The notes under the pieces: generated by a model | Database searches by the model: none | What the model was told of the DNA's origin: nothing | What the model saw: only the letters and a program-made list of their open reading frames with translations | Shown: in pieces, positions 34,584 to 44,400 of the stretch | Layout: each line of letters begins with the position of its first letter | Position numbering within the stretch: the first letter of the stretch is position 1 | Translations under genes and position numbers: made by a program | From: Desertivirga arenae | GTDB taxonomy: Bacteria > Bacteroidota > Bacteroidia > Sphingobacteriales > Sphingobacteriaceae | NCBI RefSeq assembly: GCF_017355785.1 | Contig: NZ_JAFEWE010000008.1 | Span: 186,001 to 250,000, forward strand | Direction of reading: 5' to 3' | DNA: 64,000 bases

Positions 34584-35053
34584 AGTGATGAAGATCATTG
34601 TTAAAAGTCTAGCTTATCAGGAGCTTTAGGTAAATCAAAAAATCTTAACAACTTATGTTTTTAATCGCAAGCAATCATCCTAAGCTACTTATTCAGATCC
34701 TTAAGCACGTTTTCAATTCTCTTTTAAACAATCATACTATCAGTTCTATAAACGCTCTACATCTAAATTATGCAAGGGTTCCTGTGTGAAATTTGTGTGG
34801 GAGGGGAATCCTTGCATTGCTTAGTAACCGGCTTTCCATAAACGACACCACTTAGAAATCATCTGGAGGTTCATAAGATACGGGAGTATGAGATTTAATT
34901 GCCTGACGTGAAGTACGGTTATTTATGTTAAGTAGGATCTTTTTAAGGGGAATTGGAAATCTGGGATACAATGAAATAATATTTTCAGAGAGGCTCTTGC
35001 ATTAATCAATTCTCTTACGCATTTTTAAAAAAGAGTTTAGAATATCACAATTC
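34584..35053. other. Gap with an imperfect inverted repeat at 34772-34815
   Basis: No gene is seen. GCAAGGGTTCC (34772-34782) and GGAATCCTTGC (34805-34815) form an imperfect inverted repeat (10 of 11) around GTGTGAAATTTGTGTG-like text. It could be a recombination site, an operator or a transcript hairpin; no second copy was found in the window. Confidence 0.4.
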
Positions 35054-35484
35054 ATGGAAACACCAGAAAACCTAATCGCTGTAGAAACAGAGGAAGCAGA
35101 ATACCCTTTGCTGCTCAAACGATTTCAATCTACTTTTATCGACACCTTTTTTATCCTTGTGATAATGGTTGTATTTAGCCAGGTGCTCGACTTTTCAGCA
35201 ACCCACCGGATTGGTTAAGAGTTTGTCTTTTTATTAGCATCTGGTTTTTATATGAGCCACTATGTACCGCCTTTGGTTGTACCATCGGCAATTACATGAA
35301 GGGGATCAGAGTTAGGAATAGGGAAGATCATTCGCAGCGGATCAACGTATTTCAAGCATTTCTAAGATATACCTTTAAACTTGGCCTGGGTACAATTTCC
35401 TTTTTTGTTATTCATTCCAATGATGAGAAAAGAGCGTTGCATGATATGGTGTCCGGGAGTGTGGTATTGAAGAAGCAGGGGTAA
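35054..35484 (+). pseudogene. RDD family membrane protein gene with a one-base frameshift
   Basis: The frame from ATG 35054 reads 'PLLLKRFQSTFIDTFFILVI', the typical RDD start with one membrane segment, then stops at TAA 35216-35218. Shifting frame at about 35200-35204 restores 'PPDWLRVCLFISIWFLYEPL', 'FGCTIGNYMKGIRVR' and 'KRALHDMVSGSVVL', the rest of an RDD protein, to the stop at 35482-35484. One missing base in the CAACCC stretch explains it. The repaired protein would have about 143 residues. Confidence 0.82.
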
Positions 35485-35567
35485 ACAATTTATAAACTAT
35501 AGTAAATTCGTAGTCATGTTTAATAATTGGGATAAGAATCTGGTGTAAATTGAAAGGAAATCCAACG

Positions 35568-36158
35568 ATGGGTATATCAGAAAGTCTACAACAGAAATTT
35601 TATCAGGTATTGAAACATCAATGCACTTTACCTGACTTTGAAAAATGGGTTTATGCTACAAGGGAGCTAGAAGAAGAGCTACCGGCGGACGTCTATCTGG
35701 AGTTGATCTCCTTAAATTACAATGACAAGTTTGCCTACAACAAGCTGGAGAAGATCTTAAATCCTTTTATCGAATATGGGAAGTTTGAAATGCGACGGAT
35801 TGTTGCTATCCTTAATTCAATTATAAACAGAGATGAAAATTGTGCCGATTCAATTCGGATGACCTATGAGTTGTATTGGTCCGGTTATAACTTCTTGCAG
35901 CTCCTGGGACTGAAATACGGTTTATCAGTTTCATGCCCAGCAGCAGGAAACTACCAGAAGTTATGGGAAGAAATTAGCAGAGAGGAGCAAGAGGAGTTGT
36001 TGAATGAACTTTATCCCGAAATTGTGCAGGACGCGCAGCAAGTAATAAGCTGGATTGAGGATGGTAAAGTAGTAATCAAGGAGACCGTTGATGAACGAGG
36101 AAGGTTTGATTACGAAGACCTGAGAAGCGCCGAGGAAATTAAAATGGGAGAATTTTAA
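35568..36158 (+). CDS. Hypothetical protein, paralogue of the gene at 28339
   Basis: From ATG 35568 the protein has 196 residues, acidic and helical. The first ~70 residues parallel the protein encoded at 28339-28851, sharing the pattern F-E-x-W-x-Y, then ELPAD/E..Y..LIS.NYN. The middle ('ELYWSGYNFLQLLGLKYGLS') and end ('YPEIVQDAQQVISWIEDGK') have weaker counterparts. It is followed after 46 bases by another small-protein gene. No known domain is recognised. Confidence 0.65.
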   Translation: MGISESLQQKFYQVLKHQCTLPDFEKWVYATRELEEELPADVYLELISLNYNDKFAYNKLEKILNPFIEYGKFEMRRIVAILNSIINRDENCADSIRMTYELYWSGYNFLQLLGLKYGLSVSCPAAGNYQKLWEEISREEQEELLNELYPEIVQDAQQVISWIEDGKVVIKETVDERGRFDYEDLRSAEEIKMGEF

Positions 36159-36204
36159 TAACCTTTTATTATTCCAATCATAAAAGATCAAATCGATAAA
36201 AACA

Positions 36205-36774
36205 ATGGGATTAGATATTCATGTAAATACCGATAAGGACGAGGAGTTATTTCCTTCTGACTACTTCAGAGAGGGAGGCCTTTCTGATCAGCATAGCCTG
36301 AGCAGAACTTTCTGCAATTTTATGGCGGCGAGACAAATAGACCATAAGCCAGATTTTGAATCCATACGAGAAATCACTGGCGTAGATATTTCTCCGCTTT
36401 ACCAGATGGAAGACTTTCCAGTTGAAGAAGAGTTGGATTATCGACTCAGCACTGCAGAAAGCGAAGCCGAAAGGCAAGCGCTTATAGCTGAAGCACAGCT
36501 GAAGAAACAGGCACTGGAAGGTAATATTGACAAAGTTTTAGGAACTATTGAAGCATTAATCTCGCGACTGGGAGCAGTAGATAATCTCAAAGATATTTTA
36601 CTAAAGGAAGCAATGGATCCGGAAACGGTAAGCTATTACTTTTCTGACTTCAACCAAGATAAAGGAAAGGGCTACATTGATAATAATTTCGGCCACGATC
36701 TGCGGAACTTTAAGAGATTCTTGAACTATGCCAAAGAAAGAGGAGCAAAGACGGTCTGGTTCTGGTATGGCTAG
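36205..36774 (+). CDS. Hypothetical 'MGLDI' family protein
   Basis: The 189-residue protein starts MGLDIHV, a conserved beginning seen in a family of small uncharacterised bacterial proteins. It continues with a helical, acidic middle (about residues 75-130, 'LSTAESEAERQALIAEAQLK') and ends in 'FLNYAKERGAKTVWFWYG'. No motif suggests an enzyme. It probably shares a transcript with the preceding gene. Confidence 0.6.
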   Translation: MGLDIHVNTDKDEELFPSDYFREGGLSDQHSLSRTFCNFMAARQIDHKPDFESIREITGVDISPLYQMEDFPVEEELDYRLSTAESEAERQALIAEAQLKKQALEGNIDKVLGTIEALISRLGAVDNLKDILLKEAMDPETVSYYFSDFNQDKGKGYIDNNFGHDLRNFKRFLNYAKERGAKTVWFWYG

Positions 36775-36810
36775 AAGGGGTTTGGTGCTTTAAGAGATAA
36801 TGAGATTAGT

Positions 36811-36838
36811 AGAAGTACAAATACTTATGTTAAGTAAG
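36811..36838 (+). repeat. 28-base remnant copy of the HTH gene
   Basis: This matches 29357-29384 inside the HTH gene at 26 of 28 bases and in one frame encodes EVQILMLSK against EVQVLMLSK there. Nothing else of the gene is recognisable, so it is a gene remnant or a recombination scar. Confidence 0.7.
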
Positions 36839-37012
36839 GTAGGACATGTTTTCGAAGTATTGTTTATCTCTTAGATCGTCGTACAAATACATCTTAGTAA
36901 TCTTACCCCGTTTTAATTTTACTAGTTCCTCCCAGTTAAGTTTAACAGGGGTAGGGTATATCTCACGTTTTCCCTGCTTGCTCTCAATAGTGACGATATT
37001 TATATTAATCAT
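36830..37012 (-). CDS. Possible small protein
   Basis: This 60-residue frame has reasonable protein character ('REIYPTPVKLNWEELVKLKR'), no signal peptide and no known family. Its 3' end overlaps the HTH-gene remnant. It is given low confidence because no promoter, coupling or homologue supports it. Confidence 0.3.
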   Translation of the reverse strand: MININIVTIESKQGKREIYPTPVKLNWEELVKLKRGKITKMYLYDDLRDKQYFENMSYLT

Positions 37013-37164
37013 TCAGGCCCCTTTCCCCCAAATTTTGCTGCATTGCGATTTGATTTAACTGGTTATGAAGTTAGGAAATTTTTGGAATTCAAAAGGCCCC
37101 TAACCTGCAGCACTCTTTATTTTTCCTAAAAGCCTTTGGTAGATTAATCACATTAGCCTGATTC

Positions 37165-37205
37165 GAGTAGAACAGTATTTAAATAAAGTTTCCGATGTTC
37201 TACTC
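37165..37205. repeat. Perfect inverted repeat upstream of the 37326 gene
   Basis: GAGTAGAAC (37165-37173) and GTTCTACTC (37197-37205) form a perfect 9-base inverted repeat with a 23-base spacer. A second, wider inverted pair (TTACCCA / TGGGTAA) lies between it and the start codon at 37326. They may be operator or leader-RNA structure. Confidence 0.45.
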
Positions 37206-37325
37206 TTCCTAGCACTTCAAGCAGAGTAAATTACCCAGCTTAAACTCTGAGATACAACCTAAAAGAGTAGGTTACGCTCCAGACGTTGGGTAACTTGCCT
37301 CTACCTCAATAATAAAAGTTTAAAA

Positions 37326-37973
37326 ATGAGCATCTATTCCCGCAATATCACGCCTTGGGATCAACAACCCAAATTTCTACGCTTTAGTGAAATCCTAAAT
37401 CCTATGAAAGCAGTTGAAGATTTCTTCGCTGTCAATTGGCCATGGGAGCATAAACGAGAATTGAAGAGCTGGCAGTATTGTGTGATCAATGAAGATTGTT
37501 TCAAAGACCAGCACGAGGCAGGTTCTCTTTTGCTTTTTTATGATATTAATCTCCGGCTGATGGAGGCGCTGGACTTGTTGCTGGTCATAAATAATGATAA
37601 ATGGCCAACTCCTAAGGATGCGACCAAAGAACAGATCGAGCAGGAAAAACGGGACTGGGTATATTTCCCGAAGAATTTATCCGCCAAAGAGGAGGCTAAC
37701 CCATATATAGCGGTTAGAAAATGCTTTAAAAGGATTAGTCCGTACGAGTATCGCGAGCATTTACATAACTGGCTACATTTTGCCTTGTCGGATTGTTGTT
37801 CAGAGGAGACCTTGACAACTTATGAAATTTTTCAGCTTTCTAAAAATCTTCGTAAACTCTATGCTGCCGCCTGGCTTATCTATATGCGCGAAAGTGAATT
37901 ACCACCGGTAAGAGGGATTAAAAGTAAGGGTAATCTGGAAGATAAAACGGATGAACTCCAGGAGGAGGTTTAA
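37326..37973 (+). CDS. Hypothetical protein
   Basis: The 215-residue soluble protein is helical and Trp-rich, with 'VEDFFAVNWPWEHKRELKSW', 'LLLFYDINLRLMEALDLLLV' and 'HLHNWLHFALSDCCSEETLT'. No catalytic motif is seen. The long leader (about 300 bases with inverted repeats) is unusual for the region. Its place at the edge of the mobile-type module suggests an accessory gene, without further support. Confidence 0.65.
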   Translation: MSIYSRNITPWDQQPKFLRFSEILNPMKAVEDFFAVNWPWEHKRELKSWQYCVINEDCFKDQHEAGSLLLFYDINLRLMEALDLLLVINNDKWPTPKDATKEQIEQEKRDWVYFPKNLSAKEEANPYIAVRKCFKRISPYEYREHLHNWLHFALSDCCSEETLTTYEIFQLSKNLRKLYAAAWLIYMRESELPPVRGIKSKGNLEDKTDELQEEV

Positions 37974-38020
37974 CCAAAATTTCTATATTTAGCATTCAAT
38001 TACCTTATTACATTTTTACG
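37974..38020 (+). promoter_or_regulatory. Promoter-like segment shared with 41300-41340
   Basis: This segment has CCAAAATTTCTATATTTA followed 11 bases later by CCTTATTACA. A very similar arrangement (9-base gap) is at 41300-41340, upstream of the exonuclease-RecQ-UvrD gene. TATATTTA resembles the Bacteroidota -7 box. Confidence 0.4.
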
Positions 38021-38068
38021 TGTGATATAAGCTGTAAATTTTGATTCTATGATCGAATATAGACAATT

Positions 38069-40051
38069 ATGAAAAAGCTATTCCAGCTGCTTATAGCCCT
38101 GCTCTTACCATTAACCGTATTAGGACAAAAGGAGTATTTGTCAAGATTGACCATTAGCGGCGCAGTCTCCGAACTTGGAATCTCGCCCTCGGAAGAAATA
38201 TGGGTGGCAACACGGGCAGGCAATGTCTATTATACTGAGGAGCTTGGCGGCTTATGGAAAATAGGACCCTTTGGCACATTAGATTCCTATAATTCAGATC
38301 CTGGCCAGTCTTTCGAGAGACTAAATTTTTTCTCTGAAGATACATTGATGATTTCTGGCTTTATTCAGGAAGGCGGGAAGCAAGACTTCGTTATATGGTC
38401 AGGCAATCACGGTAAAACTTGGGAAAAGGTGGTGTTTGGAAAAAGCAGTTGGATTGATGCAGCATGCATCAATGGTAATGGCAAGGCGTGGATGAGTGGA
38501 AGCTCTCAGTTAATCTACTATACTGAAGATAGAGGCAAAACATGGACCTCCTTTAATAAGGTGGAACCAACCGGTAACTTACGTTTTTCGACAATTCATT
38601 TTGCAGAGGACGAGCGAACAGGTTTGTTCGGCTCAGGATGGAATGTATTGTATCGAACGGTTGACAATTGTAAGCATTGGGAAAAGTTGGCCACTCCATT
38701 GAGCCAAAAAAAATATGAACGGCTTTCGAAAAATGAACGTCTCGAGATTCGTAAAGCAAGAATTTTTGGTGATCATTATATTCTTAGTCAGCAAGGAAGA
38801 GTATTTATTACAAAATCCGATTCTATTGCATGGCAATACTTGCCGGAAGCCTCCGATTTTGAAGTGTCTGAAAATGAAGATTTGTATGTGGTCAATAAGG
38901 ATTTGAGTATAAGCATTTATGACAAGGCTTTTTCTAAAATCTGGAACTCAAGCGAAAGGATTGAGGCTCCTCACAGAGCCATTGGAATAAGAAACAACAG
39001 CCTCTTTGTATTAACCGGGGAGAGTATCTATAAAATAAGACCAGGAAATTTTAGAGCGGAACAATTGTTCACGGACGAGAAGCCAATCGATGAACCGGAT
39101 TTGAAGCTAGGGTATAAAGGTGAAGTATATGGATTTAGCAATAGAGATATCTTAAGGTTTGATACCAATAAAGGCAGATGGTTTCGCTTTATGACGCTTA
39201 ATTTCTCTATTGGAAATGCTTGTGTATTTGAAGATAAGGTATTATTGGCCGACGGAGGCTTGAACAAACAGTATGTAGTGGACTTAAAGCAGCGAGATGT
39301 AACCGAATATTCTCTCCCAGCAGAGCTATTCAGTGGTCTAACCGTAGACAAAGTATATTTTGAAAAAGGTAGTCAGGGCTGCTTTCATAATTCCAGTGCG
39401 GTAAAAGTATTCAAGAACTATGGAGACATGTTTAGTGCTGAAAAGAAAATTCCTTCTACCGAAGACCTGCCAATTCCTAACAGAAAGATTGAAACTAGTA
39501 AAATTGAACAGATTATTAGTGAACTTGACAGATCGAGGAATTCAAAAATTTCCCTACACGATTTAAAGATTACGAATACTGATATTATAGGCTATAAAAG
39601 GTTCATAGATAACGAGGAACAACGTATTAAGAAGTCGGGAATTGACCGTTTTGATTTTGAAAACCTTTACAATTTCCCTGGTGAAAACACGGATTTTAAC
39701 TTCTACAAAAGTATCGCCGATTCACTCTCTTCTATAAGTGAAGAAAATATCAATAATGCTTTTTCGCAATCCTATGGAAACTGGAGTACATCTACTGATT
39801 GGACTAGGATCACATTCCTTTTCCAAAATGGGAAAAAACTGGTGGTTCAAAACGCTGATGATAAGCCGAATTACCTGTACACCCCTTGGATTGTTGATTT
39901 TGACGGGCTTAAGTTTAAAAGTAACAGCATCAATTTTGGGCGTCAGCTAGATGAGATAACCGCTGGCCAATTTTTTAATAAGACTATCCGTGATAAGAAT
40001 TATGCTCTCTTTAAAATTGCAGATTATTTCTATAAAAGTCACCTTCATTAA
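38069..40051 (+). CDS. Secreted Ycf48/BNR-type beta-propeller protein
   Basis: The 660-residue protein has a signal peptide (about residues 1-19, ending LGQ). Its first half contains BNR/Ycf48-type repeats with the Asp-box style motif: 'NHGKTWEKV', 'EDRGKTWTSF' and 'VDNCKHWEKL'. Such repeats form a propeller. The last ~200 residues ('KISLHDLKITNTDIIGYKRF' onward) are a separate domain of unknown fold. It is exported, but binding partner and role are unknown. Function cannot be inferred from the small neighbouring genes. Confidence 0.78.
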   Translation: MKKLFQLLIALLLPLTVLGQKEYLSRLTISGAVSELGISPSEEIWVATRAGNVYYTEELGGLWKIGPFGTLDSYNSDPGQSFERLNFFSEDTLMISGFIQEGGKQDFVIWSGNHGKTWEKVVFGKSSWIDAACINGNGKAWMSGSSQLIYYTEDRGKTWTSFNKVEPTGNLRFSTIHFAEDERTGLFGSGWNVLYRTVDNCKHWEKLATPLSQKKYERLSKNERLEIRKARIFGDHYILSQQGRVFITKSDSIAWQYLPEASDFEVSENEDLYVVNKDLSISIYDKAFSKIWNSSERIEAPHRAIGIRNNSLFVLTGESIYKIRPGNFRAEQLFTDEKPIDEPDLKLGYKGEVYGFSNRDILRFDTNKGRWFRFMTLNFSIGNACVFEDKVLLADGGLNKQYVVDLKQRDVTEYSLPAELFSGLTVDKVYFEKGSQGCFHNSSAVKVFKNYGDMFSAEKKIPSTEDLPIPNRKIETSKIEQIISELDRSRNSKISLHDLKITNTDIIGYKRFIDNEEQRIKKSGIDRFDFENLYNFPGENTDFNFYKSIADSLSSISEENINNAFSQSYGNWSTSTDWTRITFLFQNGKKLVVQNADDKPNYLYTPWIVDFDGLKFKSNSINFGRQLDEITAGQFFNKTIRDKNYALFKIADYFYKSHLH

Positions 40052-40152
40052 TTACTTTAACGCAAATACAAGTTGTTTGCTGTGACATGGGCTAGTGTAA
40101 CGATGCATATATGCACCTTTACTATCATTTTTATTGACAAAAGACAGAATTA

Positions 40153-40470
40153 ATGACAACAGACTTATCTCAGGAAGAATTCCAACAGACCTTTGGAATT
40201 TCCATGGTTGATGTGACTGGAACCGCAGAACCAGCCACTGACATTTGGCCTTATGTTGAGGTTCTTAAAGATGATGGAGTAGTACAGGATTTTGTATATG
40301 CACAAGGACTTGTTAAGACAGTCTATAGAAACCTTGAGAATATGTATGATCATGTTCTGTTGCCAACAGAATACATGAACAAATTTATTGTAATTGTAGT
40401 TGATCTGGTTGCAAGAGATATCAAAGGACATTTCATACTCGACCTTGAACGGGAATATGGATTGAAATAG
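40153..40470 (+). CDS. Small hypothetical protein, immunity-like context
   Basis: The 105-residue acidic soluble protein has the segments 'PATDIWPYVEVLKDDGVVQD' and 'MNKFIVIVVDLVARDIKGHF'. The pattern of a small acidic single-domain protein is common among immunity proteins, but no family was recognised. It is a single gene 101 bases after the propeller gene. Confidence 0.55.
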   Translation: MTTDLSQEEFQQTFGISMVDVTGTAEPATDIWPYVEVLKDDGVVQDFVYAQGLVKTVYRNLENMYDHVLLPTEYMNKFIVIVVDLVARDIKGHFILDLEREYGLK

Positions 40471-40610
40471 GTTGAAATACCATTGTAGAGCACATTAGGA
40501 AGCCTACCCTCAGGTAATTAGCCGAATAAAACGGTTTTGTCTGAAGACAGTAAATGTGTCTATGCGAACCCAAACTATACCGTGTAACTCGCTAAGCAAA
40601 CACGCTTCTC

Positions 40611-41024
40611 TTAATCACTTTCCAATTTAAACGTCAAACAACTTATTACAACGGTGAACACGTACGATATACAAAGCCGGACTTGTTCCCACCAAGCAGC
40701 CCCCGACGCTACCAGCTCCAGAAGTGCTACAGTAAGGAAAGTAGACGTTAGAGCAAGAACGATTTTCTTTAGCCTTTTTGAAACCTTTAATGTTACGGCT
40801 CTTTTTGATAAATATATTAGAACAATCCAATTCGGTATTGAAAGTAGCGCGCCAGTAAGCACCGTTAGAATGTATAAAGCAAATACAGCTTTCAAACTCC
40901 ATTCTCTGTTATCAGCTAAGATCGTATAGGTGTAAAAAAACAGTGGAGAGACTAAAACAGAAGTAATCCAAACATTTAGAGAATAGTGGAACGGGTCAGA
41001 TGAGAGCTTCATTTCAATTCCCAT
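40611..41024 (-). CDS. Four-helix membrane protein of unknown function
   Basis: The 137-residue protein has four predicted transmembrane segments (about residues 17-36, 46-72, 87-108 and 112-132) with a basic loop ('KRAVTLKVSKRLKKI') between the second and third. No known family was recognised. It starts 5 bases after the stop of another small membrane protein on the same strand, so the two are probably a unit. Confidence 0.65.
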   Translation of the reverse strand: MGIEMKLSSDPFHYSLNVWITSVLVSPLFFYTYTILADNREWSLKAVFALYILTVLTGALLSIPNWIVLIYLSKRAVTLKVSKRLKKIVLALTSTFLTVALLELVASGAAWWEQVRLCISYVFTVVISCLTFKLESD

Positions 41025-41029
41025 AACTT

Positions 41030-41215
41030 TTACAAGTAGGTGTTAAGCAATAAAATTATGGCAATTCCTCCAATCATTCCCGTTATATACGTATCAGCCT
41101 GGAATAACTCTTTAAAAGGTATAGTAAATCCTGACATTACCCAAATTACAATAGCTCCGGGATATTTAAGTATGGCGTAGATTAGAATCTCGACTATGAT
41201 TTCAAGTAGGAACAT
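41030..41215 (-). CDS. Small two-helix membrane protein
   Basis: The 61-residue protein is almost entirely hydrophobic, with two membrane segments (about residues 4-28 and 42-60). It lies 5 bases upstream of the four-helix membrane protein gene. Family and function are unknown. Confidence 0.55.
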   Translation of the reverse strand: MFLLEIIVEILIYAILKYPGAIVIWVMSGFTIPFKELFQADTYITGMIGGIAIILLLNTYL

Positions 41216-41441
41216 ATATGTTGTAAGGCATAGCCAAAATATAGATAAATGATTATATATGAAAATTTGTATTTCGGGAGGGTGGAGATGGATTCTTTAC
41301 CCAAATTTTCTATATTTAAAAATCTTTCCTTATTACAATTATGATGAGTACAAGCTATTTGATATTGGAGTTGATGAACTGCGTTTTTAAATTCACGACT
41401 GGAAACACTAGAAAAAAGGGATATCCTAAGGTGCTTGATTA

Positions 41442-44400
41442 ATGAATTCCATAGCATTCATTGATACTGAAATAGATCCGAAAACTTTCAAGATACTCGA
41501 TATCGGAGGTTTAAAGGCTGATGGCAGTACCTTTCATAAAGCATCGGTTCCAGACTTTATTCAATTCCTAAACGGAACCATGTACGTTTGCGGGCATAAC
41601 ATTATAAATCATGATATTAAGTATATAGGACGGGCACTTAATGAAGCCAAGATTTCTATCTATAGCGCCATTGATACCTTATTTCTCTCACCCCTGTTAT
41701 TTCCGTCCAGACCCTATCATGCCCTTCTGAAGGACGATAAACTGCAGACTGAAGACGCTAATAATCCCCTGAACGATGCGATTAAAGCAAGGGACTTGTT
41801 CTATGATGAAGTAGCGGCATTTCGTCAATTAGACGATAAACTTAAACGGATCTATTATTCTCTCTTGAATGACCAGAAAGAGTTTCGCTCGTTTTTTTCT
41901 TTCCTGGGGTATGTAAGTGAACCTATTGATACAGAGTTTCTCATCCGGCTGAAATTTGGAAACGAAATCTGTGAGCAGGTAGACCTGAAGATAATCATTT
42001 CAGAACATCCGGTAGAGTTATCCTACTGCTTGTCCCTTCTCAATTCCTTCATTACGAACAAGAAAACCTACTCCATCACCCCTCCATGGGTATTGAAGAA
42101 TTACCCAGAGGTGGAACGGATCATGTTTCGACTGCGGAATAAACCCTGTCTGAGGGGATGTTGGTATTGTGATCAGGCGCTGGACGTACATAAAGCGCTG
42201 AAACGTTTTTTCGGCTATGATGCTTACAGAAGCTACGGGGGAGAGCCTTTGCAGGAGAAGGCAGTAAAGGCTGCCGTTAACAATAAGTCCATTCTGGCAG
42301 TTTTTCCCACCGGTGGAGGAAAGTCGATCACCTTTCAGGTTCCTGCATTGATAGGTGGCGATAGTTCCAGAGGATTAACAGTGGTTATTTCTCCATTGCA
42401 ATCACTGATGAAGGATCAGGTGGATAATCTGGAGAGAGCTGGAATTACAGAAGCGGTAACCATCAATGGTTTGCTCGACCCAATAGAAAGGGCCAAATCG
42501 ATCGAGCGGGTTGAAGACGGCTCTGCTTGTATTCTTTACATTTCACCTGAATCACTACGCTCCAGGACAATAGAACGCTTATTGCTCGGGCGAAAGATCG
42601 TACGATTTGTGATAGATGAGGCGCACTGCTTTTCATCTTGGGGACAGGATTTCAGGGTTGACTACCTCTATATAGGCGACTTTATAAAATCGCTTCAGGA
42701 AAAGAAGAACCTCGAGGATGTTATTCCTGTGTCCTGCTTTACAGCAACTGCGAAGCAAAAAGTAATTGAAGATATCCGTGAATATTTTAAGGAGAAGCTT
42801 TCCCTTGAACTAGAACTGTTCACATCCAAGGCCTCACGGACAAACCTTCATTATAACGTTTTTGAGAAAGACAATGAAGATGAAAAGTATCAGGCTGTAA
42901 GAGACCTGATAGAAGAAAAGAACTGCCCCACCATCATTTATGTATCCAGAACACGGAAGGCATACTCTCTTGCTGAACGATTAAGCAGCGACGGCTTCAA
43001 CGCCAAACCTTACCACGGCAAAATGGAGGCTAAGGAAAAAACCGCCAATCAGAATGCTTTTATAGCTGGCGAAGTACCCATTATTGTGGCTACCTCAGCC
43101 TTCGGTATGGGGGTAGACAAGAAGGATGTTGGGCTGGTGATTCATTTCGAAATTTCCGACTCGCTGGAGAACTATGTGCAGGAAGCAGGCAGAGCCGGAC
43201 GTGATGAGAAGATGATAGCGGATTGTTTTGTGTTGTTTAACGAGGAAGACCTTAGCAAGCATTTCATACTTCTGAATCAAACCAAGCTTTCCCTTAAGGA
43301 AATTCAGCAAGTTTGGAAAGCGATCAAAGACATTACAAGACTTCGCTCTATAGTATCCAACTCGGCCTTAGAGATAGCGAGACAAGCGGGTTGGGATGAT
43401 AGCGTAGCAGAAATAGAGACAAGAGTAAAAACGGCAATTGCTGCTTTGGAAGATGCAGGGTATCTAAAGCGGGGCCAGAACATGCCTCGTGTTTTTGCTA
43501 ATAGTATTTTATCGAAGACCGCACAGGAAGCAATTGATAAGATCACCGCTTCGAAACGCTTTGACGAGAAGCAAAAGGAAAAAGCAATTAGAATTATCAA
43601 GAAGCTCTTTTCCAGTAAAAGCAGGAAGCAAGCAAGTGAGGAGTCTGCCGAGTCCAGGATCGATTATATCAGCGATCACCTCGGAATCGTAAAAGAAGAA
43701 GTGATTAAAATTGTAAATCTCCTTCGTGAAGAGAAGATTTTAGCAGATGCAAAAGATCTTACTGCTTTCATTAGGAGAGGTGAAAACAAAAACAAGTCCC
43801 TGAGCATCCTTGAGGCATTCGTCAAGGTCGAAAACTTTCTGCTTCCCTATATTCAGGATCAGGAAAAGGTCCTCCATATCAAAGAATTGAACGAGGACGC
43901 AGAGGCAGAAGGTTTTGGAGAGGTAAGCACGAACAGGATAAAAACCATCCTTAATTTCTGGACAATAAAGAATTGGATTAAGCGAAGGAACCTCGAACAC
44001 CATAAAAACCATATCGCTGTACTTTCTCTTCACCCAGAGGAAACACTGAAGAAAAAGCTGGAGAAAAGGCATGAGCTGGCTACGTTCCTGGTGGGGTATC
44101 TCTATGAAAAAAGTCGCCTGGGTTTATCAGAGGAGGATAAAAACAAGGAAGAGGTTCTGGTTGAGTTTTCGGTGCATGAATTAAAGGCAGCATTCGAACG
44201 TGAATTAAGACTTTTTGAAGTGCAGGTATCGGTGGAGGATATTGAAGATGCGCTTTTCTACCTCTCAAAAATTGAAGCCCTTAAAATTGAGGGTGGTTTT
44301 CTGGTAGTTTATAACAGCCTCACCATCGAACGACTGGAACAGGACAACAAGGTACGTTACAAGGTAGAGGATTATAAAAAGCTCAACCAATTTTACGAAA

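Noticed and set aside
34772-34815. Possible tRNA-like or tmRNA-like structure
   Set aside because: Only a single imperfect inverted repeat is present; no cloverleaf arms or anticodon loop could be drawn.
43095-43692. ORFs in other frames within the exonuclease-RecQ-UvrD gene
   Set aside because: All lie inside the continuous 1604-codon frame that carries the helicase motifs.
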